64,000 nucleotides of DNA, taken from contig JAHDID010000014.1 of assembly GCA_020630975.1 (NCBI GenBank), forward strand, positions 58,579 through 122,578. Reading direction: 5' to 3'. This stretch comes from Verrucomicrobiota bacterium (GTDB taxonomy: Bacteria; Verrucomicrobiota; Verrucomicrobiia; Verrucomicrobiales; DEV007). Position 1 is the stretch's first letter; each line of letters begins with the position of its first letter. The notes beneath the pieces were generated by a model. It made no database searches. It had not been told where the DNA came from and saw only the letters and a list, made by a program, of their open reading frames with translations. The translations under genes were made by a program, and so were the position numbers. Shown one piece after another: positions 56,101-63,648 of this stretch.

Positions 56101-56157
56101 ACTCGCATTGATGGATTCAGCACAAGGCTCCGGGTTTTTACTCCAGTCGCTCTGTAG
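50146..56157 (+). CDS. 2003-residue exported protein with eight ~165-residue modules and calcium-type (TSP3-like) repeats
   Basis: The signal peptide spans about residues 1-30 (LLLGLWICSFLLASLGAS). Residues about 35-210 look like a concanavalin/DUF1349-type lectin fold. Eight related modules begin at residues 527, 693, 856, 1083, 1251, 1418, 1582 and 1746. Each opens with DW-x-PV-x-W, then contains NLQR-x-A, SGW/NNWG-x-SGA, TYRMIGLGV, DIEYALYF, IYE-x-G-x-YRG-x-FG-x-Y, DVFEIRR, YW-x-NG, FYTS-x-RSSAGE, VDTS-x-Y and EVRW. A Asp-rich TSP3-like insert (DLDDDNIPDEFEES, DDFDNDGVSNYQEY) sits between modules 3 and 4. TSP3 repeats close the C-terminus (DSDGDGLTDDLEAQFGTNPNNPDSDDDG), so calcium is likely bound. 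It starts 35 nt after the HMA lipoprotein and ends 30 nt before the RHS gene. No catalytic motif was seen; an adhesive or carbohydrate-binding surface role is inference. Confidence 0.85.
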   Translation: MSGNHTFLHRRLNLLLGLWICSFLLASLGASEETQSWLVTTPTGFYTDTKTSDGVALRISTDAPGFSEESDQVASYLTRCQDDCEVRVAISEVIGPDLGFAGVQVRSGEGLQKPFVFLGSNSQGEMGIFYRREVGGELIVRKFSVGQIPAQISIKVKGSSAYLASSFDGLTWVSHGQINTDFSGHLFAGVSIFSGNDGEFSTAEFGSIVCRKPGLIHQDISRQDFSEPVAYQTPGAGRFHFFAQTPDGFTGTVDAALTRSSGSVKTQVDVFDLPGVSLPVLEMETVSPESVSVELSLDSQGQFAAVRGLFYNPPRWKLSENVQHRFQGDAEWLESGVVSGDREGALSDTEILYDGGVTWVADRGAGDSSVGLFSTASSTSYSVRFSQGVYHVQHSGSSGPGRSFESGDVFSIERVGGYIVFLHNGRHLITVEAAREPLSPYVGMLGSYAKVRSVSVFGASIPGDRDGDGIDDGVEQGLFSLLEVNSVFDVSSSDVKNSATVSSSTDNEKATVAASSPVAKASQSVDNWLAVTWENRVGTAVSEGIVGSNLQRSASSQGWGSSGAASYRRLVGEGKLQVVPGQIDAYRMIGFSADDVNADYRDIEYALYFAINGSLKIYEGGTYRGTFGTYAADDIFEIRRDSLGAISYWQNGTNFYTSTRSSAGEQLMVDTSFYTSNSRVTEVRWTGSVDLRDWRPVVWSYPQGVSSSEGSTGSAIQRTAGGNNWGSSGAVSLYRMPGAGAVQFQPGEVNTHRMIGLGVANASESYQDIEYAIFLATSSRLYIYEGGASRGGFGSYNADDVFEIRRAANGQVSYWRNGLLFYTSTRSSAGETLLVDASLYTGGSQITEVRWCGVDDWIPVEWQQVIGATSSLGSKGSDLQRSASGNNWGGSGAISMRAMPGAGELQVVPGATNAYRMIGLGVSNDSADYRDIEYALYFSINGGLKIYESGVYRGTFGSYTATDVFEVRRDDAGEVTYWKNDAKFFTSPRLSSAENLFVDTSFYTAASKVTEVRWRGQTALFENDGDLDDDNIPDEFEESLFAAMGVTSIYDINPGDDFDNDGVSNYQEYLDGTSLIDSADFRDWVPVDWQSIVGASPSAGSVGSNLQRSASGSSWGASGAVSQRYLPGAGSLRVIPAETNTYRMIGLGVSNDSADYRDIEYALFFAINGGLRIYESGSYRGAFGSYSADDVFEVRRDDAGLVTYWKNGAKFYTSTRSSAGETLIVDTSLYSANSQVTEVRWSGAVLPPERDWVPVDWEALVGSVSSTGVDGTNLQRTAGGSSWGASGAVSQRYLPAEGVLQVIPGETSTYRMIGFGVGNDSADYRDIEYALFFAINGSLRIYENGTYRGAFGSYTAGDVFEIHRDADGEVSYWKNNGKIYTSTRSSAGERLIVDTSLYTSSSKVTEVRWEGAVMPEIDWVPVEWQSLIGVTASSGSEGTNLQRSAAGSGWGGSGAISKRFMAGEGRLQVIPAETNTYRMIGLGVSNDSADYRDIEYALYFAINGVLRVYESGAHRGAFGSYSSGDVFEIRRDSAGRVTYQKNGVIFYTSARSSAGEKLFVDTSFYSANSRVSEVRWAGADYDWSPVEWTAVSESVATAGTDGSNLQSTAASSGWDISGAISARHMPGAGGLQVIPGQSDAFRLVGLSVRGAAPTHEGIDYGLFFRDDATLQIYEGNTLKGSFGTYTADDVFEICRTTDGQLSYWKNGTKFYTSDRASIDESLMVDASFYTAGSRLTELRWHGSDYDWTPVAWQDLVGAVASDGVDGTDLRRTAGGSSWGASGAISQRIMPGEGALRVIPGATNTYRMIGLGVDNSNNSYTDIEYALFFAINGALRIYESGSYRGAFGTYSSSDVFEIRRDAEGQVTYWRNGILFYTSARSSAGEELIVDTSLYTASSAVTEVRWRGVRFPGPVDSDGDGLTDDLEAQFGTNPNNPDSDDDGIGDFVEYEASLIDPGLDTDGDGISDQVERLLGTNSESSEFADDETRIDGFSTRLRVFTPVAL
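51724..55863 (+). repeat. Eight direct repeats of ~490-505 bp inside the large surface-protein gene
   Basis: Unit starts (the codon before the conserved Trp) are 51724, 52222, 52711, 53392, 53896, 54397, 54889 and 55381. Spacing is 489-504 bp except 52711 to 53392, which holds the TSP3-like insert. Units 4, 5 and 6 are nearly identical at the protein level over long stretches, and unit 7 is the most diverged. Nucleotide identity varies between units, so this looks like an old expansion with later recombination or gene conversion among neighbours. Confidence 0.85.
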
Positions 56158-56187
56158 GTTAACCAAGTATTTATTAACTTAACTGGT

Positions 56188-59100
56188 ATGAGAAGTTATA
56201 TTTGTCCTTTTGTGTGGTTGCGTGGGTTTGTTCATCAAACCTTGAGACGGGTTAGATTAGTTTTGTCCTTATTAATAGCTTTTGTTTTCTCTATTGAGGC
56301 TTGGGCCGCCGATTATACAGCGATCGGAGTCGATATTGAAAAAATAGGTGAGCATACTGTTTTCACTACAGGTTATTTAGCGCGTGTTACTGTCCATCTT
56401 TCTTCTGAGTTATCTGCCGGCACATATGGTGCCTCAGGTGTCGGATTTTATTGGGATTCAAATGGCTATCAGTCAAGAAGCTATGGCGGTAACGTGAATC
56501 CGGATTCCATTGTTTATGATCCAGATAGTCTGACATTGACTTTTGAAGAGTATTTTCATGAGGCTGCAGAATGGACCTCAGTCACGCGCAGAAACCCAAC
56601 AGATAGGGCTACGCAGACGAAATCGCGGAGCGATCAGTTAAGTTTGTTTGGCCCGGAAGGAGTGCTCGATAGTGTGATTGCAGAGGTTCAGGGGTCTGGG
56701 ACGTACATTCATGACCCCAATGTTCCTGATCCTTATTGGAGTGCCAGCAGAGGCGCTGTGTTTCTTGCTGAGTTCGATATTCACTTATTTTGGGATGGTC
56801 CACCTAGCGACCCTCGGCCTGGCAGTGATGCGGCCAATTTTCAGGTAATTCCTAAATTTACAGAGGTCCCCATCACAGGAGACTCAAACCTAGAGGTAGC
56901 GACCGTCACCTCGGTTCAGCCCGGAGCCTCTTTTTCGTTCGCTTCTGATGCCCCGGATTTGGCCTCTCCGCTAAACAGCGGTGTTGGCACCACTCCTGGT
57001 GATGCGCTTTTTGATGTGCCAGGACTTAGCTCAATCGATCATGAGAGGTTCTACTCATATAGCAAGATCACAACGACAACAGTCCAAAACAAAGCAATCA
57101 ATCTCTACCGCAAATCTGCCGGATACGAGTTCACTCGCCAGCCTTCGATCGACAGTTTCGGCAAATTATGGCTGCAATTCAAAATGGGTGAACACGTTTC
57201 ATCCGAGAATGTGAAGGTTCTCTACCGCGTTGAGGGCACTCCAGATCCTTGGACGGAAGTTCCTGAATTGGTTGATGCCTTACAAAACTTCACTCCTGGT
57301 GAATATAGCCTTTCCTGGAATGCCAACTCCCTCCTTCATAACTCCACGGAGGGACAGCGGTTTTTGATTCGAATCGAAGGAACAACCGATGTGGCGGGTT
57401 CGGTATTCGGAGATATTTCTGAGCCCTTCGACCTATCCGAAGCCTGTGGCTGCACCGATACTTGTGCGCCAGGAGTCACCGTATCCAAGATCGGCTCAGT
57501 CGATTATTCCGTCAGCCTCGGCACGTCGTCACTTAACAGGAACTACGGTTCTCTAGATATCCGCCAGGAGACGGCCGACCCGATTCTCGGCACGGCTCAT
57601 TCGCTGAATGTGGGTGCTAGAAATGGCGCAGAACTCTACCCTGCAGCTTCAGGTGCCGCGGCCGATCCGACCGCCCCTGTCAGCCGACAGATCCTTACCG
57701 ATGCAGCTCTCTTCCATATCACCGATCCGGATGCCACCGATGATACTTGGCAGATCCTCGCTTACGATCGCGATACCCAGCTAGGCACCTACGACCTAGC
57801 CAGCGATCTCTACGACCAGTCGGGCAAGACAGCTTTCCAGACCATCACCTTCGCTCTCGAGCGCGATGAGGATAGCGATATCCAGCGTTTCCGCATCACC
57901 GAGGCGGGCTCCTTTGGCGATCGCGTGCACCTCTACCATTGGCAGAATGTCGATGGCGCCTATGGCTGGACACTCGACCAGATCGATCCCACCCATGGCC
58001 ATCTGCGCTCGATCCGTGTCAGCGAGACCGACTACGATGCCAATGGCATCAAGACCAAGGAGAAGCAGATCCTCGAGGCCGACGGCACGTTGGTTTCCAA
58101 GACCATCACCACTATCAAAGCTTTTCCCTTTGGCGAAAAGACCACCAGTGTTCAGCGCTTCAATATCGCCGCTGGAGCCGAGACGGGCTCGCAGACCACC
58201 TACTACACTTACCATGAGACAGAGGGTCAGCCTGGCTACGGTCTGGTCGACGAGATGTACACCGACTACGATAGCACCTGGACGCAGTCGATCTACGGTG
58301 CCGATGGCCTCGCCGAGGTCCACACCACCTATCTCGATGCTGGTCGCGGTACTGCTGCTGGCGAGCACCGTGTGACTTACCACAGCTACGCTAGTGGCGA
58401 GTATGGCCTAGGTGCCACCGTAGACACTGCCAAGATCACCACCACCTCCCTAGCAGGTACCGTCACCTCTCGTCAGGTCAGTGTCTGGTACGGCGACGAG
58501 ATCGCCATCACCCTACCCAGCGGCGAGCCTTGCACCTACCGCGAGCGTTGGGACATATCGCTTCTCGATCCTGCCATCGATACGGTAGCCGGCGCCCTAG
58601 CAGCTGGGGAGAATGCTCTGATTACCAAGACCCGCACCTACTCCAGCGGCAGCTACCAGGGCCTGACCCACAGCATGATCTACCCAGATGGTACCGGCAC
58701 CATCACTCACTACGATGGTAGCGAGACCACCACTCGCACTGGTCAGCTCTCTGGCGATGGCTTGTCACTCGTCGATGGCACGCGCGAGGTCACCCTAGCC
58801 AATAGCCACGGCCACACCATGGCCAGCCAGACCTATGCCGAGCCAGAGGGGCTGCTCATCGCCCAGCAGCTCACCATGGCTACCGACGGCCTCGGTCGCC
58901 CCACTCACATCCAGCACCTCGGCGGCCTCAGTAGCTACGCCGCCTACGACTGCTGCGGACTCACTAGCGAGACCAATGTGCGCGGCGTCACCACCAGCTA
59001 CACCCGCGATATGCTAGACCGGGTACGTACCAGCACTAGGCTCGGCGTTACCACCACTTACACGCACGATGCCCTTGGCCGCGTGCTCACCCAGGCCGAC

Positions 59101-62100
59101 TCTGGCGGTGCGCTAGCCATCACCCGCAGCACTCTAGTCACCGATAGTCTGGGGCTGAATCGCTCTGTGTCCGATGCCCTCGGCCGCACCACTGCCACCG
59201 CTGTCACTTATGTCGATAGCCGCCGCGTCACCACTACCACTCAGGCCGATGGCTCGACTATCGTCACCGCCAGCTATGCCGATGGCCGGGCGAAATCCGT
59301 CACCGGCACCGGGGCGCTGCCACACCGCTTTGCCTACGGCATCGAGCAGCCAGCGGGAGCCCCGAGTGCCCAGCAGTCCACCACCCGCTACGTGCTCGCA
59401 GCCGATGGCAGCAGCGACACTGGCGAGTGGACCAAAAGCTACTCCGATGCCCTCGGTCGCCGTTGGAAGACCGAGTCCTCCTCTGGCGCAGGTAGCACCA
59501 GTCTCTACAATACCCTCGGCCAAATGGTCAGCACTAGCGATACCGATGGTGTGACCACTCTCTACGCCTACAACGATCGCGGTCAGCGCAGCCACACCGC
59601 TATCGATATCGATCGCAATGGCCAGATCGATTTTGGCGGCACCGATCGCATCACCGGCACCACTTACGCTGTCGCCCAGCGCGATGGCACCACAGTCAAT
59701 CGCACCACCTCCAGCATCTGGCGCGACGATATCGGCGAGCAGCAGCTCACCGTTAGCGATCAGGCGGTCGATGGTTTGCAGAGCTGGTCGACTACCGATG
59801 GCATCACCAGCCACCAGCAGACCAGCATCACCGGCGGCGGAGCCTGGACCGTCACCCAGACTCGAGGCGATACCTCTACCACCACCCAGACTTTCGTCAG
59901 TGGTCGCCTACAGAGCGAGGTAGTCGCCACCGGTGGCGGCACCACCATCAGCTCCACCACCTATGCGTGGGATGACCTAGGCCGCCTCGATACCTCTACC
60001 GATGCCCGCACCGGCACCACCACCTACGCCTGGTACGATAGCGATGAGCTGCAGAGCGTGACCACCCCGGCCCCTGGCTTAGGCGGAGGTGCAGCGCAGA
60101 CCACCTCCTTTACCTACGATGCTCTCGGTCGCACCGATATCACCACCCTGCCCGATGCCACCACTGTCGATACCGACTACTACACCACCGGTCTGGTGCA
60201 GCGCGTCTCTGGCTCGCGCACCTACACCCGCGAGTATGGCTACGACTCAGCAGGGCGTCAGACCACTCTCACCACCAATCCCGGCACCGCCGATCAGCAG
60301 ATCACTTCCTGGACGATCAACCCCGTCACTGGTCGTCTCGATGATAAAAAGATCGCCGGTGCCCTCGCCTCTAGCTACACCTACACCACCGCAGGTCGCC
60401 TAGACATCCGCACCAATGCCCGCGGCACCGAGATCGACTATGGCTATAATAACGCTGGCCAGGTCGATAGCATCACCTACTCAGATGGCATCACCTCGGC
60501 GGTCGCCTTCACCCACCGTCGCAGTGGCGATATCCACACCGCTACCCACGCCGGCTCCACCTACACTTACGAGTATGGTTTACCCGGCGAGCTAGAAAAG
60601 ACCACCGTCTCCGGTGGCACGTTAGACGGTGTCATCATCGACCCCGGCTACGATGCCCTACACCGCCGCGATACCCTAGCGGTATCCCCCGGCGCACTCG
60701 CCCAGAGCTGGACCTACGAGCCCGGCAGCTCGCGCCTGCAGACAGCCAGCCAGGGCGACCACACCGCCACCTATGGCTATGTGGCCGATTCCGCGCTAGT
60801 CGGCACCATCACCCACGCGGCCGCTGGTACCAATCGCCTAGTCGATACCCGCACCTACGACAACCTCAATCGCCTGCACTCCATCGTCGGCACCGATCCA
60901 GCAGCGGCCAATGCGGTGATCAAATCTTTCACCTATGGGTACAATGCCGCCAACCAGCGCACCCGCATCGATCGCGAAGATGGCACCCACTGGCACTACG
61001 GCTACGATACCCTCGGGCACCTGGATATAGCCGAGCGCAGGCTGGCCGATGCCACTCCGCTAGCTGGTCACCAGTTCGACTACAGCTACGATGCCCTCGG
61101 CAATCGCCAGACAGCTAGCCACGGCGGCGATCCCTCTGGCGGCAGCCTACAGACCACCAGCTACACACCGCAGACCAGTGGCGATCGCAATCAATACGCC
61201 ACCATCGGCTACCCTGGAGCGGTCATCACCACCGGTCGGGCCGATGCAGCCGCAGCAGTTACGATCAATGGTCAGCCTGCAGCCCATCGCCAGGGCGAGT
61301 ATTTCTCGCACCAGGATGCGGTCGACAACAGCGCTGGTCCAGCCAGCTTAGAGCTAGAAGTCACCGCCACCCTCGGCGATGCTAGCGATACCATCACCCG
61401 CAGCGAGCTAGTGGTGATGCCCGCCAGCACCACCCGCGCGCACGATCTCGATGGTAACCTAACCTTTGATGGCTACCACGACTACACCTGGGATGCCGAG
61501 AATCGCCTACTCTCCGTGCAGACCCGCGCCGGCCTAGCGCCACGCGGCTCGCCCGAGTATCGAGTCGAGTACACTTACGACTACATCGGTCGCCGCATCC
61601 ATCGCAAGGCCACTCGCAAGCTAGGCAACGAGTGGTACCGCTCAGACGAGCGCCGCTACGTCTACGATGGCTGGAATATCGTGCTAGAGCTAGGCGGCCA
61701 AGAAGGAGCGCTCACCCAGCCCTGGCAGAGCTACCTGTGGGGCACCGACCTCAGCGGCAGCGCGCAAGGCGCAGGCGGAGTTGGCGGCCTACTCGCCATC
61801 CACAAGCACAACGGCGATCGCCCCGGCAGCCATTGCGTCAGCTACGATGGCAACGGCAACGTTGCTGCCCTGATCGACACAGCCGACGGCAGCCTATCGG
61901 CCAGCTACGAGTACGACCCCTTCGGTCGCACCATCGACATGAGCGGCCCCTTCGCCGCCAACAACCCGTATCGCTTCAGCACCAAGCCAGTGGACCGGGA
62001 TACTGGTTTCTATGACTACGGCTATCGTCATTATGATCCACAGAATGGAAGGTGGTTGAGTCGCGATCCGATCGCTGAAGATGGTGGGTTTAATCTGTAT

Positions 62101-62949
62101 GGGTTCGTGGGAAATGATCCGGTGAACTCGGTGGATGTGCTCGGGATGGAGCCAAAGGGCGATCCAAAGGGAAACTTATGGCAATGGATAGTTCACCGTA
62201 GTCACAACCCTAGAGATCTAATGGCAGAAGCGGATGCGGGCACAATGATGACCGCTCAGGCAGATTTTCAAGAAAAGGTGAGTGATGAGGTGCTGCCTGC
62301 AGCAAATACAGTGCTTAAAACTACCGCCGAGATTCAAAGTCCAGACCCTACCGCTGAAGTGGCTATTGTAGGAGCTGCGGTTGGAGCAGGGTTTAAACTC
62401 GGTGGAGACGTGGTTTTACCGTGGCTGAAAAAATTATTCAGCGGTAGAAAGGCCAATCAGGAATGTGAGATAAAGGATTTTGATCACTTTGGAGGTGAGT
62501 TCCTCGATGACATTCCTTTTACCAATCCTCCTCTTCCAAAGAGACTTTTCGATAACGATGTGCTGGTAGCAGCTTCGAACTATCCAACATCAAGAAAAGG
62601 TCAAGCTGCACTAGAGCTGCTAAAGAATAGCAATGCTCAGATTACCCCTAATCAGCTACGAGAGTTCATAGGATTTAAAGGAATTTCAGCTTCTCAGTTA
62701 AAAGCAAGGAAAGCATTTTTAGAACAGCACAATATAAGTGTCATAGACGGTGCCACGTTATCTCAAGGTAGTGATTTTAGGTCGGTTTTTAACTCAGTTG
62801 TTAAAGACCAGGGTAGAGGTGATGCTGCTTTGGCTGGATTCGCAAAAGAAACCGGGTTTGAAGCAGTCACATTCGAAAAGCGTTTATTTAATTTTATTAC
62901 AAAAACTCTTAGAGATGATACTGTTCCTATAACTCGAATTATTCCGTAA
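56188..62949 (+). CDS. RHS-repeat polymorphic toxin with C-terminal PIN-like ribonuclease domain
   Basis: The protein has 2253 residues. A Sec-type signal ends near AWAADYT. Residues about 35-430 are a less conserved N-terminal region. Residues about 450-1985 contain RHS/YD repeats (YDALGR, YDSAGRQT, YNNAGQVDS, YDNLNRLHS, YDTLGHLD, YDALGNRQ) and the conserved core around residue 1910 (YDPFGRTID, YRFSTKPVDRDTGFYDYGYRHYDPQNGRWLSRDP). The core ends NLYGFVGNDPVNSVDVLGM at 1987. Most relatives have DPxG there; here it is DVLG. After that a ~266-residue tail of different composition begins (see the separate entry). The gene starts 30 nt after the eight-module protein. A candidate immunity gene starts 5 nt after its stop. 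Confidence 0.93.
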   Translation: MRSYICPFVWLRGFVHQTLRRVRLVLSLLIAFVFSIEAWAADYTAIGVDIEKIGEHTVFTTGYLARVTVHLSSELSAGTYGASGVGFYWDSNGYQSRSYGGNVNPDSIVYDPDSLTLTFEEYFHEAAEWTSVTRRNPTDRATQTKSRSDQLSLFGPEGVLDSVIAEVQGSGTYIHDPNVPDPYWSASRGAVFLAEFDIHLFWDGPPSDPRPGSDAANFQVIPKFTEVPITGDSNLEVATVTSVQPGASFSFASDAPDLASPLNSGVGTTPGDALFDVPGLSSIDHERFYSYSKITTTTVQNKAINLYRKSAGYEFTRQPSIDSFGKLWLQFKMGEHVSSENVKVLYRVEGTPDPWTEVPELVDALQNFTPGEYSLSWNANSLLHNSTEGQRFLIRIEGTTDVAGSVFGDISEPFDLSEACGCTDTCAPGVTVSKIGSVDYSVSLGTSSLNRNYGSLDIRQETADPILGTAHSLNVGARNGAELYPAASGAAADPTAPVSRQILTDAALFHITDPDATDDTWQILAYDRDTQLGTYDLASDLYDQSGKTAFQTITFALERDEDSDIQRFRITEAGSFGDRVHLYHWQNVDGAYGWTLDQIDPTHGHLRSIRVSETDYDANGIKTKEKQILEADGTLVSKTITTIKAFPFGEKTTSVQRFNIAAGAETGSQTTYYTYHETEGQPGYGLVDEMYTDYDSTWTQSIYGADGLAEVHTTYLDAGRGTAAGEHRVTYHSYASGEYGLGATVDTAKITTTSLAGTVTSRQVSVWYGDEIAITLPSGEPCTYRERWDISLLDPAIDTVAGALAAGENALITKTRTYSSGSYQGLTHSMIYPDGTGTITHYDGSETTTRTGQLSGDGLSLVDGTREVTLANSHGHTMASQTYAEPEGLLIAQQLTMATDGLGRPTHIQHLGGLSSYAAYDCCGLTSETNVRGVTTSYTRDMLDRVRTSTRLGVTTTYTHDALGRVLTQADSGGALAITRSTLVTDSLGLNRSVSDALGRTTATAVTYVDSRRVTTTTQADGSTIVTASYADGRAKSVTGTGALPHRFAYGIEQPAGAPSAQQSTTRYVLAADGSSDTGEWTKSYSDALGRRWKTESSSGAGSTSLYNTLGQMVSTSDTDGVTTLYAYNDRGQRSHTAIDIDRNGQIDFGGTDRITGTTYAVAQRDGTTVNRTTSSIWRDDIGEQQLTVSDQAVDGLQSWSTTDGITSHQQTSITGGGAWTVTQTRGDTSTTTQTFVSGRLQSEVVATGGGTTISSTTYAWDDLGRLDTSTDARTGTTTYAWYDSDELQSVTTPAPGLGGGAAQTTSFTYDALGRTDITTLPDATTVDTDYYTTGLVQRVSGSRTYTREYGYDSAGRQTTLTTNPGTADQQITSWTINPVTGRLDDKKIAGALASSYTYTTAGRLDIRTNARGTEIDYGYNNAGQVDSITYSDGITSAVAFTHRRSGDIHTATHAGSTYTYEYGLPGELEKTTVSGGTLDGVIIDPGYDALHRRDTLAVSPGALAQSWTYEPGSSRLQTASQGDHTATYGYVADSALVGTITHAAAGTNRLVDTRTYDNLNRLHSIVGTDPAAANAVIKSFTYGYNAANQRTRIDREDGTHWHYGYDTLGHLDIAERRLADATPLAGHQFDYSYDALGNRQTASHGGDPSGGSLQTTSYTPQTSGDRNQYATIGYPGAVITTGRADAAAAVTINGQPAAHRQGEYFSHQDAVDNSAGPASLELEVTATLGDASDTITRSELVVMPASTTRAHDLDGNLTFDGYHDYTWDAENRLLSVQTRAGLAPRGSPEYRVEYTYDYIGRRIHRKATRKLGNEWYRSDERRYVYDGWNIVLELGGQEGALTQPWQSYLWGTDLSGSAQGAGGVGGLLAIHKHNGDRPGSHCVSYDGNGNVAALIDTADGSLSASYEYDPFGRTIDMSGPFAANNPYRFSTKPVDRDTGFYDYGYRHYDPQNGRWLSRDPIAEDGGFNLYGFVGNDPVNSVDVLGMEPKGDPKGNLWQWIVHRSHNPRDLMAEADAGTMMTAQADFQEKVSDEVLPAANTVLKTTAEIQSPDPTAEVAIVGAAVGAGFKLGGDVVLPWLKKLFSGRKANQECEIKDFDHFGGEFLDDIPFTNPPLPKRLFDNDVLVAASNYPTSRKGQAALELLKNSNAQITPNQLREFIGFKGISASQLKARKAFLEQHNISVIDGATLSQGSDFRSVFNSVVKDQGRGDAALAGFAKETGFEAVTFEKRLFNFITKTLRDDTVPITRIIP
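62149..62946 (+). other. C-terminal toxin tail of the RHS protein, PIN-like nuclease
   Basis: Residues 1988-2253. After a linker with a short hydrophobic Ala/Gly-rich stretch (AEVAIVGAAVGAGFKLGG), the last ~135 residues fit the PIN fold. Motif 1 is LFDNDVLVAAS (D2122, cf. DTNVLVAA), motif 2 is ITPNQLREFI (E2159), motif 3 is GRGDAALAGFAKETGF (D2212) and motif 4 is AVTFEKRLFNF (E2230, where VTxD is usual). The spacings of 37, 53 and 18 residues are those seen between the four acidic residues of PIN ribonucleases. DNA here is clearly more AT-rich than the RHS core just upstream. Fold call is by motif only. Confidence 0.75.
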
Positions 62950-62954
62950 GTAAT

Positions 62955-63257
62955 ATGGGTCTCTATAATACAATTACTTGTTGTTTGCCCTGCCCGCATT
63001 GCGACGAGACAACAGAACATGAGGTTGAGTCTAAGTTTGGGAAATTAAATTTGATTGAGTACTCAATTGGAGAAAAAGTGTGTTGGACTAAATGCGATAG
63101 TGTTAAAAATGGCGGTAAACCCGCTACCCCTGAGAGCTCATTTGAGGGGTATACACAATGTAGTAACTGTAACAAAGATTTTTTTGTAAAAGTAATAATT
63201 TGTGACGATATAATATCGAAAGTAGTCCCAGATGCATCAAGAAATGGGTTTATATAA
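62955..63257 (+). CDS. Zinc-ribbon protein, candidate immunity protein of the RHS toxin
   Basis: The protein has 100 residues. Paired cysteines LPCPHCDETTEHE and TQCSNCNKDFFVK make a zinc-ribbon-like unit, with further Cys in VCWTKCDS and IICDD. The charge is near neutral and the end is short. It starts 5 nt after the RHS stop codon on the same strand and shares the tail's AT-rich composition, which is the classic position of an immunity gene. I do not know a named immunity family with this pattern; the role is inference. Confidence 0.65.
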   Translation: MGLYNTITCCLPCPHCDETTEHEVESKFGKLNLIEYSIGEKVCWTKCDSVKNGGKPATPESSFEGYTQCSNCNKDFFVKVIICDDIISKVVPDASRNGFI

Positions 63258-63433
63258 GAAAGGGGGTTAGCATAATAGCTCGACACGAATCATGTTCACT
63301 AACGGTTACCCTGTAACGCAAGCGCTGGGAATAATGGTGATGTAAAAGGTGAGAGGTAGATTGAGGGAAAGATATCAACCCATCTTAAATTGCTCTGCTC
63401 TGGTCGGCTCTATTCTTCGACTAACGCACTGCT

Positions 63434-63465
63434 CGCAAGCGCTGGGGCCGAGTCTCTAGGGTAAG
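63434..63465 (+). repeat. 32-bp dispersed repeat, copy B
   Basis: The unit opens CGCAAGCGCTGGGGCCGAGT and ends TAGGGTAAG. It matches 63617-63648 with two mismatches near its middle. A shorter third match (ACGCAAGCGCTGGG) is at 63316-63329. Spacing between copies is about 118 and 183 bp. Nothing coding is nearby. Confidence 0.75.
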
Positions 63466-63493
63466 TCACCCGGGCAACGTTAAGGTTGGCAAG

Positions 63494-63524
63494 AATAAGG
63501 GGTCAGGTGTAAAAATAAGGGGTC
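63494..63524 (+). repeat. Tandem AATAAGGGGTC pair
   Basis: AATAAGGGGTC occurs at 63494-63504 and 63514-63524 (20-bp period). It is followed by GGGACATCTTATTTGACATT. The GGGGTC-GGGACA pattern resembles sequence found beside REP-associated (Y1/IS200-like) transposase genes, but no transposase is present here. Confidence 0.55.
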
Positions 63525-63616
63525 GGGACATCTTATTTGACATTTGGTAATGTTAGGGCCACTTCTTGGCCGTAACTGGACTACCCGAGTCACGTTCCCT
63601 ACCGGTCACCATGCAA

Positions 63617-63648
63617 CGCAAGCGCTGGGGCCGAGTCGTTAGGGTAAG
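63617..63648 (+). repeat. 32-bp dispersed repeat, copy C
   Basis: Same unit as 63434-63465, with GTCGTTAGG in place of GTCTCTAGG. It is preceded by CAACG, as copy A is by TAACG. The neighbouring sequence to the right is GC-rich and includes small stems such as GGGCTAACGCCC. Confidence 0.75.

Noticed and set aside
59134-59814. Long - strand frame inside the RHS gene (226 residues)
   Set aside because: Its composition (Gly/Ala/Ile/Asp repeats) mirrors the RHS codon pattern; no motif or start context supports it.
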